Source of the DNA: Bacteroidetes bacterium QH_10_64_37
Lineage (GTDB): Bacteria > Bacteroidota > Rhodothermia > Rhodothermales > Salinibacteraceae
Direction of reading: 5' to 3'
Length of the DNA: 64,000 nucleotides
Assembly: GCA_003023105.1 (NCBI GenBank)
Contig: PXSZ01000010.1
Span: 13,694 to 77,693, forward strand
In this document: piece after piece, positions 41,858-50,984 of the stretch
Layout of the letters: each line of letters opens with the position of its first letter
Position numbering within the stretch: position 1 is the stretch's first letter
Notes under the pieces: model-generated
Told to the model about the DNA's origin: nothing
Seen by the model: the letters and a program-made list of their open reading frames with translations, nothing else
The model's database searches: none
Position numbers and translations under genes: made by a program

Positions 41858-42400
41858 ATGCGAAGGGCGCTCGCTGCTTTTCTCATGTTGTCCCTGTTTG
41901 GGGGACAGGTGGGCATGCTGGGCGCGTTGCTGGGCCGTCATCACGCCCAGCAGGAAATGCATCGCAAGATTGCTGCGGCGTCGGAGCCCTTCAGCAATAC
42001 GGCGGAAATCCAGCATCTGACCATTTCGCGGTCCGAGCGCCAATCCCCCAGCTCGTCGTTCGTACGGATTGAGGAACACGAGTTTCGGTACCGGGGCAAC
42101 CTCTACGACATCGTCCACGAAGAGTGGCGAAGCGACGTCTGGCACGTCTGGGTGGTGCACGATCGGCAGGAAGAGCGTTATCTGAACGCCCTCGCCCAGA
42201 CGATGACCACGCCGATGCTCAAGGGGTCAACAGTCCCGGTTCATCAGCGGCCTGTTGCGTATCGCCCGGTCGCACTGGTCCCTGCCGCGGTGGCGTCGCC
42301 TCCATCCCCACTCTCGCGTCTGCAGTCCTTTCCCCGCTTTTCTCTCGCGGACCATCAAGCTCCGTATCTGGAAGTGCCCCATCCCCCGCCGTGGGGGTGA
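41858..42400 (+). CDS. Hypothetical secreted protein preceding a TonB receptor
   Basis: 180 residues from ATG 41858 (a GTG two codons upstream, 41852, is the alternative). It begins with a hydrophobic signal (RRALAAFLMLSLFGGQ), has a His pair (GRHHAQQEMH), then a compact conserved-looking core: RIEEHEFRYRGNLYDIVHEEW and VWHVWVVHDRQEERYL, and a Pro/Ser-rich tail. Similar small secreted proteins with His motifs precede TonB receptors in other Bacteroidota, sometimes linked to metal or cofactor uptake. Not assigned to a named family. It ends 103 bases before the receptor gene. Confidence 0.6.
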   Translation: MRRALAAFLMLSLFGGQVGMLGALLGRHHAQQEMHRKIAAASEPFSNTAEIQHLTISRSERQSPSSSFVRIEEHEFRYRGNLYDIVHEEWRSDVWHVWVVHDRQEERYLNALAQTMTTPMLKGSTVPVHQRPVAYRPVALVPAAVASPPSPLSRLQSFPRFSLADHQAPYLEVPHPPPWG

Positions 42401-42503
42401 GTCCGTCTCCCTTCTTGCGGCTCCACCGGTCGGCCTTCGCGCGTCCTCGTGAGGACCGAGGCCGGTGAACCACGGCTTTTAGACACGCACTCCTACCACA
42501 ACT

Positions 42504-44756
42504 ATGTCTTACCGCTCTTTTTGGCATTGCCTGGCAGTGCTATGCCTACTCATAACGTTTCTCCCTCTCGATGCTTCCGCCCAGAGCCGCGTTCGCGGTC
42601 GCGTAGTGGAAGATGGATCGCAGACGCCCATTGCGCGGGCGAACGTCCTCTTCCGACGCGGAGATGCCACTCAGGGCACGAGCACCAATGAAAACGGCCG
42701 CTTTCAGATTGCACTGGACCCGGGCGAGTACACCGTCGAGGTGTCTGGTCTGGGGTACGGGGGCGCGCGCCGGACCGTAAGGGTGCGGTCCGGGGAAGCG
42801 ACGTCGGTCAAATTCGCCCTCTCGCCACGCGAGTACTCGCTCAACGAAATTGTGGTCAGTGAGGAGCGCCGCGGGGGCGCCGACGCCGTCTCTACGGTCC
42901 AAAAGATCGAATACGCGGCGATCGAGTCGCAGGATGCAGCGGACGTGTCGGAGCTTGCGCAGCTGGTGCCCGCCACGCACGTCCAGACCAACTCCCGCGG
43001 CCAAACCATTCTCTACTTCCGCAACGCGGGGGATCGGCAGGTCGGGCAGTTTTTTGACGGGGCGCTCCTCAATATTCCCTGGGACAACCGGGTTAACATC
43101 AGCCTCATTCCCGCCAGCGTGGTCGGAGAGATGACCGTGACGAAGGGGGTGCCCTCGGTGCGGTACGGGGCCAACGTTCTCGGTGGGGCCATCAACTTCC
43201 AGTCGCGGACCCTCGACTCGCGGGGGCAGCGCACCGAACTGATAGGGGCCCTGGGCACGGCCGAGCAACGTCGTGCGTCGGTCACGCACCTCGGGCGCAC
43301 GCAGAATTGGGACTATACAGCGGCGGCGCAGTACACCGAGCGGGGGAATCAACCCCTTCCCGGAGGGGCGAATTTGGAGAACAACCAGCCCCTTGCGGAC
43401 CGCCGCATCAACACCGATCGGCAGCTCCTCAGCGCCTTTGGCCGAGCCAGTCGCCGCTTTGGGAATGGCGGACAGGTGGCCGTCTCAGTGCTCCACGTCG
43501 ATGCTGAGCAGGGGGTTGCCCCGGAAGGAAATGAAGCGAGGCCTGGAGACTCGCGCTATTGGCGGCATCCGCTCTGGCAAAAGTCGACCGTGATTGCCAA
43601 CGGGCAGGTGCCGCTGGGAACGAACACCTCGCTTCGCGGGGCCGCCTGGGGGAGTCGCTTCGCCCAGGACATCGCCGACTACCAGAGCATTAATTACGAT
43701 GCCCTGAGGTCCATCCAGGAAGACCGGGACCTGACAGCTGGGATTCGTCTCATTGGCACGCAGTCCCTTTCGGCAGGCACGCTCATGCTTGCATTTAACG
43801 GACTGACGACTCGCCATCATCAGACCAACATCCCCTATTCCGGCGGTACGGAAGGCACCGACTCAGTCAGCGTCTATCGACAGAACATCTTCAGCGTGGG
43901 CACCGAGTATGAGGTGGAGGTGCATCCCCGCGTCGAACTCACCGCCGGGGCCAGCTTCGACGGCACGGCCACGCCGGAAACCGGTCCGTTTCCGGATCGC
44001 GACCCGATTTACACGTGGGGCCTGAACACCGGCATTCGGATCGACGCGGGGCAGCGATGGGCCGTGCGCGGGGCCTTTGGCCGAAAGACGCGGTTCCCGA
44101 CCATGCGGGAGCTCTTCGGCGCGGCGATCGGCAAGTTCGTGCCGAACCCGACCCTGAAGCCGGTGTCGGCCTGGATCGGCGAGGCGGGCGTAGAGTACCG
44201 CACGTCGACCCTCTACGTCGGATCGACCGCCTTCCACAACCGGGTCTACGACACCATCGACAAACGTACCTTCCAGGACGGGCCGAACGAAGGGAAGGAG
44301 CAGCGCATCAACCTGCAGGGCGCGCGCATCTACGGTCTCGAAACGACGCTGCGCTGGACGCCAACGGAGGCGCTCGTGCTCGACGGGAACCTCACGTGGT
44401 CCCGCCCCCGAGGCTTCACGGAGTCGGGCACTCAGCGGCTCGATGAGAAGCCCACCTGGCTGGGCACCGGTCGGATCTCCTACGAGCTTCCGTTCGGGTT
44501 ATCGGTGATGGGGCAGGGCCGCTACACGGGAGGCGTCTACGCCCGCAACGAGCAGAACAATTTTGTGCCGCTGCCCTCGTCTCCGTCACTCGTCCTGGAC
44601 GCTCGCCTCAGCTACGCCCTGTCGAATATCACCAGCGGGGTCGACGGCCGCCTGTACGTGCGGGGCGAGAATCTGACCGACGAGGCCGTCTTCATTGGAC
44701 TGGGGCTTCCCCGTCCGGGACGGTCATTTCGGGCGGGCGTTGAACTGGCCTTTTAG
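42504..44756 (+). CDS. TonB-dependent outer-membrane receptor
   Basis: Energised import channel of the outer membrane. 750 residues: signal peptide (LAVLCLLITFLPLDASAQ), CarboxypepD_reg N-domain (VRGRVVEDGSQTPIARANVL, about 27-110), a plug with SLNEIVVSEERR and GAINFQSRTL, then a beta-barrel. The last residues RAGVELAF end in Phe, the Bam-dependent signal. No TonB box could be placed with certainty. Substrate unknown; the preceding small secreted His-containing protein may be its partner. No cobalamin or iron riboswitch-like element was found directly upstream. Confidence 0.92.
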   Translation: MSYRSFWHCLAVLCLLITFLPLDASAQSRVRGRVVEDGSQTPIARANVLFRRGDATQGTSTNENGRFQIALDPGEYTVEVSGLGYGGARRTVRVRSGEATSVKFALSPREYSLNEIVVSEERRGGADAVSTVQKIEYAAIESQDAADVSELAQLVPATHVQTNSRGQTILYFRNAGDRQVGQFFDGALLNIPWDNRVNISLIPASVVGEMTVTKGVPSVRYGANVLGGAINFQSRTLDSRGQRTELIGALGTAEQRRASVTHLGRTQNWDYTAAAQYTERGNQPLPGGANLENNQPLADRRINTDRQLLSAFGRASRRFGNGGQVAVSVLHVDAEQGVAPEGNEARPGDSRYWRHPLWQKSTVIANGQVPLGTNTSLRGAAWGSRFAQDIADYQSINYDALRSIQEDRDLTAGIRLIGTQSLSAGTLMLAFNGLTTRHHQTNIPYSGGTEGTDSVSVYRQNIFSVGTEYEVEVHPRVELTAGASFDGTATPETGPFPDRDPIYTWGLNTGIRIDAGQRWAVRGAFGRKTRFPTMRELFGAAIGKFVPNPTLKPVSAWIGEAGVEYRTSTLYVGSTAFHNRVYDTIDKRTFQDGPNEGKEQRINLQGARIYGLETTLRWTPTEALVLDGNLTWSRPRGFTESGTQRLDEKPTWLGTGRISYELPFGLSVMGQGRYTGGVYARNEQNNFVPLPSSPSLVLDARLSYALSNITSGVDGRLYVRGENLTDEAVFIGLGLPRPGRSFRAGVELAF

Positions 44757-44778
44757 CTCTTCGCCGACAAGGAAGCAA

Positions 44779-45120
44779 TTATGGGGTCTCTGAGTTCGTC
44801 GCCCGCCGGGCGGCGCTGCTGATCGCGTCTGCCGAGCGGGCTACGGTATAGCTGTGGGCGTGAGGCCGGTCGGCGAAGAGGGGCTTGACGGTCGACCAGG
44901 TATTGCGGAAGAGGGTGCTGTCCCGGTACACATCGAGGGCTTCAGTGCTTTTCCAGTGGCTTTGGGTCGTGAAGGCGGCGGGCGCGTCGGCGTCTCGCCA
45001 CAGCTCCAGGTGCCGGCATCCTGGGAAAGAGCGGATTTGTGGGGCCGTCTCGTCGAACTGGTCGAGGAACTCTTTGACGGCATTGGGGGCGAACGTCATG
45101 CGGACAATGCGGACGAGCAC
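44779..45120 (-). CDS. Antibiotic-biosynthesis-monooxygenase (ABM) domain protein
   Basis: 113 residues. Starts LVRIVRMTFAPNAVKEFLDQFD, then FPGCRHLELWRDADAP, and TTQSHWKSTEALDVYRDS: the pattern of a dimeric alpha+beta ABM-type barrel. Members vary from quinol monooxygenases to heme-degrading enzymes, so the substrate is not assigned. Its 3' end converges on the TonB receptor (22-base spacer), and it is downstream of the DUF2851 gene on the same strand with a 56-base gap that holds a 19-base-period duplication. Confidence 0.85.
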   Translation of the reverse strand: MLVRIVRMTFAPNAVKEFLDQFDETAPQIRSFPGCRHLELWRDADAPAAFTTQSHWKSTEALDVYRDSTLFRNTWSTVKPLFADRPHAHSYTVARSADAISSAARRATNSETP

Positions 45121-45150
45121 AGGGTCGAAGGTAGGTGAGTTGATGAGTCA

Positions 45151-45186
45151 CGTGGGCTTACGGATTGCGCGTGGGCTTACGGATTG
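45151..45186. repeat. Two-copy tandem duplication at the DUF2851 stop
   Basis: CGTGGGCTTACGGATTG occurs at 45151-45167 and again at 45170-45186. The second copy covers the stop codon and last two codons of the DUF2851 gene, so the gene end has been duplicated downstream. Confidence 0.85.
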
Positions 45187-46610
45187 GAAGATGAGGGGTT
45201 GAGGAGGTGCTGGCCGATGCGGCAGTCCAGGCAGCCCCCCTCCGTGCAGTAGTTGCGGTACAGTTCGTGGAGCCCCTGGGCGTCGAAGGCCGAGTCGGCG
45301 TTCGTGCCGAGATCCCGGAAGCGGCGCACCACGCGGTCTCCGGAGACGGGGAGGGCGCGGAGGAGGGCCAGGACGGCTTCGGACTGGTCCTCGTCGTCGC
45401 GGCGCTCGGCGTCGAGCAGAAGGAGGGGGGCCACGGCGTTCACCAAAAGCGTGTCAATGCGGGAGGTGCCGAGACTCGGATCGTGCTCTTTGGCCCGCTT
45501 GGTGAGGTGGTAGTGCGTGCGCCAGAAGTCGGGCGGCGTCGCGTCGAGGGCGTTGCGGAGGGCACCGGGGTTGTCCCGGTCCAGCGCCGCGCGGAGCACC
45601 GACAGCGGATCGTCGGCGAGCAAAGCGCCGTCGGCGTACCAGGCGGCCGCCTGCGCGATGCGGAGGGGCGGAAAGTTGTTGGGCCGCAGGCGGAAGAAGG
45701 ACCAGGCGGTCGACGACATGGGCGCCACGTCGAGCCGCACCTGAAGGCGCCGGAAGCGGTCGCGGAGGGCCATCGCGTAATCGGCTGTGGCCCGGTCGGT
45801 CTCCAGCAGATCGCCGGGCTCGGGCAAAAGGCCCGCCGTCCCGAGAAGGAGCGCTTCTCGGTTCCGCGGATTCTCCATTGCGCGGAGGGTGTCGGGGGCC
45901 GTGCGCTCGGCGAGCGTCGACATCGGCGCGTCGTTCTTCGAGTACCCCAGTCCCGCGAAGAGCCGTTCGTGCAGGGCCGCGTCCAGAGAGGTCTCGTCCG
46001 GATCGGGAAGTTGGTCGCGCTTTCGGGCCAGGCGCTCTCCGGCAAGGTAGTGAATCCAGGCCCACCGATAATTGGACGGCACCTCGTCCCAGCGCGGCGC
46101 GCAGGGGAGCGAGTCGTCATCGGCCCGCGTGTGGAAGGCGTGGAGCAGTTCGCGAAGCGGGGTGTCGAGGCGAGGGTAGAGCACGATCTCGGGCAGGGGC
46201 GACTCGTCGGAGCGCAGCAGGCCGCCGGTCCACACGTCGGCGTGGAGGGTGACGTGGAGCACCACGCTGTCGTAGCGCGGGTCGGTGTGGTGCTCATGCT
46301 CAAACCACCCGCCGGAGGTGTTGTGGATCTCGACGTGGCCGCGCCAGTCCATTCCACCGATGCGGATGTGAGCATTCTGAAAGTCCGGCCCGGCATCGGG
46401 ATTTTGGGTTCCCGGATCGAGAGTCCGAACGGCCGCGTCGTTCGTCGTCGTGAGCTCATCGGTTGCAAACCGTTGGCGGGCCCAGAGGTCCTGGACGAGC
46501 GCCTCGGGCACGTCGGGCGGGCCCGGAGGCGGTTCGTGGAGCTCCTCGTTCTCGTCTCGTGAACCGGTGGGGGAGGGACCGAACGGCGGCGGGGTGTCGG
46601 GGGCGCTCAT
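45177..46610 (-). CDS. DUF2851 family protein
   Basis: 477 residues, a family confined largely to Bacteroidota and of unknown function. An acidic Pro-rich N-terminal stretch is followed by LVQDLWARQRFATDEL, VRTLDPGTQNPDAGPDFQNA and IGGMDWRGHVEIHNTSGGWF, the family signatures. The C-terminus has the Cys cluster YCTEGGCLDCRIGQHLL, which may bind metal. Divergent from the small membrane protein. Confidence 0.88.
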   Translation of the reverse strand: MSAPDTPPPFGPSPTGSRDENEELHEPPPGPPDVPEALVQDLWARQRFATDELTTTNDAAVRTLDPGTQNPDAGPDFQNAHIRIGGMDWRGHVEIHNTSGGWFEHEHHTDPRYDSVVLHVTLHADVWTGGLLRSDESPLPEIVLYPRLDTPLRELLHAFHTRADDDSLPCAPRWDEVPSNYRWAWIHYLAGERLARKRDQLPDPDETSLDAALHERLFAGLGYSKNDAPMSTLAERTAPDTLRAMENPRNREALLLGTAGLLPEPGDLLETDRATADYAMALRDRFRRLQVRLDVAPMSSTAWSFFRLRPNNFPPLRIAQAAAWYADGALLADDPLSVLRAALDRDNPGALRNALDATPPDFWRTHYHLTKRAKEHDPSLGTSRIDTLLVNAVAPLLLLDAERRDDEDQSEAVLALLRALPVSGDRVVRRFRDLGTNADSAFDAQGLHELYRNYCTEGGCLDCRIGQHLLNPSSSNP

Positions 46611-46690
46611 GGAAAAACGGGGCGTCGGCCGGAGAAGATGTGCGGGACTTTATACATTAGACACACGACCCCGTCGAATCATAACGTCTG

Positions 46691-47005
46691 GTGAACGACG
46701 GCATGATGGATGTGTCCAATCGATCGGCCCTCCCGGACCTGGCCACCTGGCCGGTATTCGGAGTGATTATTGCCCTTTTGCTCGGCGCCCTCGTGCTCGA
46801 CGCCGTGCTCTCGCCCCACTGGACCGATCCGTTCCGGGAGGCGGGGACCTGGGTGCTCATCGGCGTGGCCCTTGGATTTGGGCTTCGGGGCGTAGGCCAG
46901 TGGAGGGCGCGTCGGGAGCGCGGGGGCGAAACGACGCTCCGTCGCCTGAGCCTTGCGGTATGGGCTGCCGCGGCCCTGGGCGGGTTTCTGAGTTTCCTTT
47001 TGTAG
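46691..47005 (+). CDS. Small three-helix membrane protein
   Basis: 104 residues if GTG 46691 is used, 100 or 99 from the ATGs at 46703 and 46706. Three hydrophobic helices can be seen (VFGVIIALLLGALVLDAV, WVLIGVALGFGLRGVG, LAVWAAAALGGFLSFLL) with an Arg-rich cytoplasmic loop between the last two. No family recognised. The next gene starts 28 bases downstream on the same strand. Confidence 0.6.
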   Translation: MNDGMMDVSNRSALPDLATWPVFGVIIALLLGALVLDAVLSPHWTDPFREAGTWVLIGVALGFGLRGVGQWRARRERGGETTLRRLSLAVWAAAALGGFLSFLL

Positions 47006-47033
47006 ACATGAGGAGCATTCACCAGTTTTCGCT

Positions 47034-47564
47034 ATGACCCGTGCCTTTGTCCTCCGTTCGTCGGTCTGGTCTTCCGGCTTTGTGCGAGGACTTGTGCGGG
47101 GGATCTTCGTTCTGCTTCTGTGGAGTCCCGTCCTTGTCCAGGCGCAGTCGTACGTGGGCACGGGACGGGCGGTGCTGGACGGGGACACGGTTGAGTTGCT
47201 TCGTGAGACCGGCCAGATTGTGCGGATTGAGCTTTACGGGATCGACGCGCCCGAGCTCGGGCAGCCCTGTGGAATCGAGGCAGCGCGGGCCCTGCGGCGT
47301 GCGGTCTTCCAGCGGCGGGTGCGCGCGGTGGCGGAGGGGAGCGACGAAGACGGGCGGCCCCTGTTCGTGCTCCGTGTGGGCGACCGCGTGGTCAACGAGC
47401 AGTTGATCCGAAGCGGGCTTGCGTGGTGGGACCGGCGGCGCGCCTCTCACGACGATCGTCTCGGTCGGCTGGAGCAACGCGCCCGACGGGCCGAGCGGGG
47501 CCTCTGGGCGCAATCTGATCCAGTGCCGCCGTGGACGTGGCGGAACAAGAAGGGGGAATCGTAG
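47034..47564 (+). CDS. Thermonuclease family (SNase-like) secreted protein
   Basis: 176 residues with an N-terminal hydrophobic signal (GLVRGIFVLLLWSPVLVQAQ), then an SNc domain: DGDTVEL, IELYGIDAPELGQPCG, and an Arg-rich segment before GRPLFVLRVGDRVVNEQLIRSGLAW. Key residues of the SNase Ca-binding and Arg sites appear to be present, so it is probably an extracytoplasmic nuclease of broad specificity. Precedes the addB-addA pair on the same strand. Confidence 0.9.
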   Translation: MTRAFVLRSSVWSSGFVRGLVRGIFVLLLWSPVLVQAQSYVGTGRAVLDGDTVELLRETGQIVRIELYGIDAPELGQPCGIEAARALRRAVFQRRVRAVAEGSDEDGRPLFVLRVGDRVVNEQLIRSGLAWWDRRRASHDDRLGRLEQRARRAERGLWAQSDPVPPWTWRNKKGES

Positions 47565-47745
47565 GGAAACCAAGAGCACCGGGGGCAACCGCGACGGTCC
47601 CTCTCAATTTTGTTTTGTGCCCCTCGACCGGCACCTTGTGAGGGACGGTCCGGCGTGGGGGCAGCGGGGTGGGAACGGCTCCTGCGTCGCCTCGGTGACG
47701 CTGGTTGCTTCACTCCTCTCCACAGTTCCCCTACGACCGGCACTC

Positions 47746-50700
47746 ATGGATCCCTCCTCCGCTCCGCGCTCGCAGCTTCAGGCGCTGTGCCGCGCGTATC
47801 CCCGCGCCCCGAAGGTCGTGCTCGTGCCCCGGAGCCAGATCGGACGCGCGCTCGAAGACGCCCTCGCCCGGGCCGAGGGCGGATGGGCCGGCGTGACGAC
47901 CCTGATTGTGCGCCACTACGCCGAGCAGGTCGCGCAGCCCCGACTCGCGGCCTCCGGTCGCGCCGAGCTGCCGGTCGGCGGACGCTCGTTTCTGGTGGCA
48001 CGCCTTCTGCACCAGCTCCAGCGTCGCGGTACGCTCGATGGATTGCCGGGACCCGGACAGCTGGCCGGTACCGTCGCCGAGGCCGTCGAGACGCTCCGGC
48101 GGGGCGGCGCTTCGCCCGACGACGTGCAGGCCCGAGCGGAGGACCCTGACGCGTCGGCAACGTTTCGCGTGGTGGCTGCCTGCTACGACGGCTACCTGGA
48201 CACGCTGGACGCGAAGAATCTCTACGACGACGCCGAGGTCTTTCGGTGGGCCGCCGAGCAAGTGAAGGAGGGGGCTCCCTCGGTCTCGCAGACCGTGGTG
48301 GCGGTGTGCGACGAAGTGGACCTGCCCGAACGAGCCTGTCAGTTTGTGCGTGTGGTCCGGGACCGGTGCCGGAGCTTCGTCCGAATCGGCCGTCCGGCGC
48401 CCGACGATCCGCCCCCGCAGACGGCCGCCGCGCACTTCGCGGACGTAGCGCCTCCCGACGCTGTTGACCCCCCCGAGGAGGACGACCGCTCCGTTCACAC
48501 CTGCCGGGCGGTGGGGGCCGGCAACGAGGTCGACGCGGTGTTTCGAGACCTTCTTGCAGACGACGTGCCGCTCGACGAGGTGGAGATCGCCGTAGCGGGG
48601 GAGCGGCCCTACGTCTCCCTCATCGCCGACCGTGCCGACCGGATGGACGTGCCCGTGTCCGTCGGCACCGGCGTGCCGGTCGCGCAGACCCGCACGGGGA
48701 AAGCGCTGCTCTCGTTTTTTGAATGGATCACCGAGGACTTCGACCCGGAGCTGCTGATTCGCATGCTCCGCAGCGGCCACCTCCGGCTCGACCGCGTCCG
48801 GGACGACATCGAAGACGAGACCGGGGCGGTCGACCTGGAGGCCCACGAGGTGGCGTCCCTTCTGGCCGCCCGTCGCTACGAGGCGGGGCGGGACGGCTAC
48901 ACGAAGGCGCTCGGTGCGGCGATCGGCCGCCTGGAGGAGCACATCGATAATCTGGAGAATCAGGGACTGCCCCCCGATCGCGACCGGGCGCAACGATGCA
49001 AACTGGAATTTGTGCACCGGGTCGTGCAGCAGCTCCTCAATCTCGCCCCTCGGGAGGCATCGATCCGAGAGATGGCAACGAAGGCGAGGGCGTTCGTCGA
49101 AGAGTTTGGTCCCGTGGATCCGCCGTCCGACGACACGCCGGAGTCGGAGCGGACCCTCGACGAGGCGGCCCGCAGCGTGCTCTGGCAGCGGATTGATCGG
49201 CTCATAGGCGTCCCGGTGAACTACGAGGCGTCCGGCCCCCGGCTGGCCGTTCTCCTCCGGCGCTGGCTGGAGGGGCAGTACGTGCGGGCCGAGCACCCGC
49301 GGCCCGGCACCGCCCACGTGGTGCCGCTCGAAAGCGCCGGGTACGGCGGCCGCTCGCATCTCTACGTCGTCGGTATGGACGGCGACACCCTCTCGACGGC
49401 GGCGGTGGAAGACGCCCTGCTCCGCGACCACGACCGCCGTGCCCTGAGCGACGCCCTCGAAGGCGTGCTCCCCGAGCAACGGTCGGCCCCGGACGAGGCG
49501 CAGTGGCGTCACGAGCGCGCCCTCGCTCGGCACGCCGGCACGCTTTCCCTCTACACGCGCATCTTCGACGTGGACAGTGGCGAGGAACGGTACCCATCGC
49601 CCCTCTTCCTGCGGCTCGAAGAAGACGCGACGGTGGACGGCGCTCCCGGGCGGCGGTCCGCGGCGTCGGGCCGCGTCGAAGGATTTCTCCCGGCCCCCGA
49701 GGCGCTTCGGCTCAGCGACGCGGAGGCATGGCTCGCGTGCTCCCGGGCTCGGGACGCCGCGCCAACAGGAACCGAGACGGCCCGAACCGCCCTCCAGGCC
49801 CGCTATCCCTGGATCCACCGTGGAGAGCTCGCCCGACAGGCCCGCAAGTCCGACGCGTACACCGTCCACGACGGGCTGTTGACCGACGGCAACTACCCGG
49901 AGCTGGACTTTCTGCGCGGGGACTACGACGGCCCGCCGATGTCTGCTGGGCGGCTGGAAACGTTCTCCGAAACCCCGTACCTGTATTTTCTGAAGTACGT
50001 CCTCGGCGTGGAGTCCCTCGACGAGCCGGCCCTGGACGACGAGCCCTGGCTGAACGCCCTCCGCCGGGGGAGCATCCTCCACGCCACCTTCGAGACGTTC
50101 ATGACGACGCTCGACGAGCGCGGCGAGCGGCCCGCCCTTGAGCATGAATCGCTTCTGCGGGAGACCCTCAGGAAGGAACTCGAGGCGGAAATCGAGAAGG
50201 TCGCTCCGTCCAGCGAGGGGGTCGAAGAGGCGGCCTACCGCCAGCTGCTGGAGGATGCCCTTGTCTTTCTGTCGGCCGAGAGTGCGCACTGCCGCACCCA
50301 CGAGCCGCTCCACCATGAGGTGGGCTTCGGATACGGACCGTATCGGGAGAAGGAAAAAGATCTCGGAGACGTGTCGCTGACGGTAGACGGCCAGGCGATG
50401 GATCTCCGAGGGCGCATCGACCGGGTGGACCGTCGCCCGGACGGGAGCCTGGCCGTGTGGGACTACAAGACGGGCAGTCTCTCGTCATTCGACGAAGAGG
50501 ACCCGCTGAAGGACGGCGCGCAGCTGCAATGGGCGCTCTACGCCTACGCGCTTGAAACGCTGACCGGCGACAACGTCGGCACGTCGGGCTACTCCTTCCC
50601 GACGGTCAAGGAGATGGGCACGCGACTGGCCTTCGACCCGGCGCCGTATCGACCCGAGGTGGAGCAGCACCTCGAGCAGCTCGCCCGGCTCGCCGCAACC

Positions 50701-50853
50701 GGGACCTTTCCGATGCACCCGAAGGCCCGATACCGCACCGCGTGGACGTACCGAGGCTACGACCGCATTTTCCACGACCTTCCGGCCCGAAGCCGCGCCC
50801 TGCAGGCGAAATCCTACCCCGACGAGCGGCCCGTTCCTCCGTCGTTCGAGTAG
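47746..50853 (+). CDS. addB: AddB-like subunit of AddAB helicase-nuclease, without iron-sulfur cysteines
   Basis: Second subunit of a RecBCD-type double-strand-break repair complex. 1,035 residues from ATG 47746 (open frame upstream is spacer). No Walker A motif is visible at the N-terminus (VLVPRSQIGRALEDALARA in its place), so its helicase domain is likely inactive. The C-terminal PD-(D/E)XK nuclease is complete: LRRGSILHATFETFM, GRIDRVDRR, VWDYKTGS, LQWALYAYAL. Cys residues that hold an iron-sulfur cluster in Bacillus AddB are absent: ETPYLYFLKYVLG has Thr for the first Cys, and the final ARYRTAWTYRGYDRIF has none of the other three. addA follows after 131 bases. Confidence 0.88.
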   Translation: MDPSSAPRSQLQALCRAYPRAPKVVLVPRSQIGRALEDALARAEGGWAGVTTLIVRHYAEQVAQPRLAASGRAELPVGGRSFLVARLLHQLQRRGTLDGLPGPGQLAGTVAEAVETLRRGGASPDDVQARAEDPDASATFRVVAACYDGYLDTLDAKNLYDDAEVFRWAAEQVKEGAPSVSQTVVAVCDEVDLPERACQFVRVVRDRCRSFVRIGRPAPDDPPPQTAAAHFADVAPPDAVDPPEEDDRSVHTCRAVGAGNEVDAVFRDLLADDVPLDEVEIAVAGERPYVSLIADRADRMDVPVSVGTGVPVAQTRTGKALLSFFEWITEDFDPELLIRMLRSGHLRLDRVRDDIEDETGAVDLEAHEVASLLAARRYEAGRDGYTKALGAAIGRLEEHIDNLENQGLPPDRDRAQRCKLEFVHRVVQQLLNLAPREASIREMATKARAFVEEFGPVDPPSDDTPESERTLDEAARSVLWQRIDRLIGVPVNYEASGPRLAVLLRRWLEGQYVRAEHPRPGTAHVVPLESAGYGGRSHLYVVGMDGDTLSTAAVEDALLRDHDRRALSDALEGVLPEQRSAPDEAQWRHERALARHAGTLSLYTRIFDVDSGEERYPSPLFLRLEEDATVDGAPGRRSAASGRVEGFLPAPEALRLSDAEAWLACSRARDAAPTGTETARTALQARYPWIHRGELARQARKSDAYTVHDGLLTDGNYPELDFLRGDYDGPPMSAGRLETFSETPYLYFLKYVLGVESLDEPALDDEPWLNALRRGSILHATFETFMTTLDERGERPALEHESLLRETLRKELEAEIEKVAPSSEGVEEAAYRQLLEDALVFLSAESAHCRTHEPLHHEVGFGYGPYREKEKDLGDVSLTVDGQAMDLRGRIDRVDRRPDGSLAVWDYKTGSLSSFDEEDPLKDGAQLQWALYAYALETLTGDNVGTSGYSFPTVKEMGTRLAFDPAPYRPEVEQHLEQLARLAATGTFPMHPKARYRTAWTYRGYDRIFHDLPARSRALQAKSYPDERPVPPSFE

Positions 50854-50984
50854 CTGGTGTAGGCGTATGGGCGTTTGGAGGGGGTATAGAGGGAGGACTC
50901 CCACGAATAGTTCTGTAGTAGGCCCGGTGAGGGGACGAATCGCCAACGGCCACACGCAATCACGCCTAGCCATCCACCACGCAC

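Noticed and set aside
46691..47005. Treating the small membrane protein as spurious
   Set aside because: Kept as a gene: three clear hydrophobic helices and close spacing to the next gene outweigh the uncertain start.
47731..50316. 861-residue minus-strand frame opposite addB
   Set aside because: Antisense shadow; no motif and the opposite strand is clearly coding.
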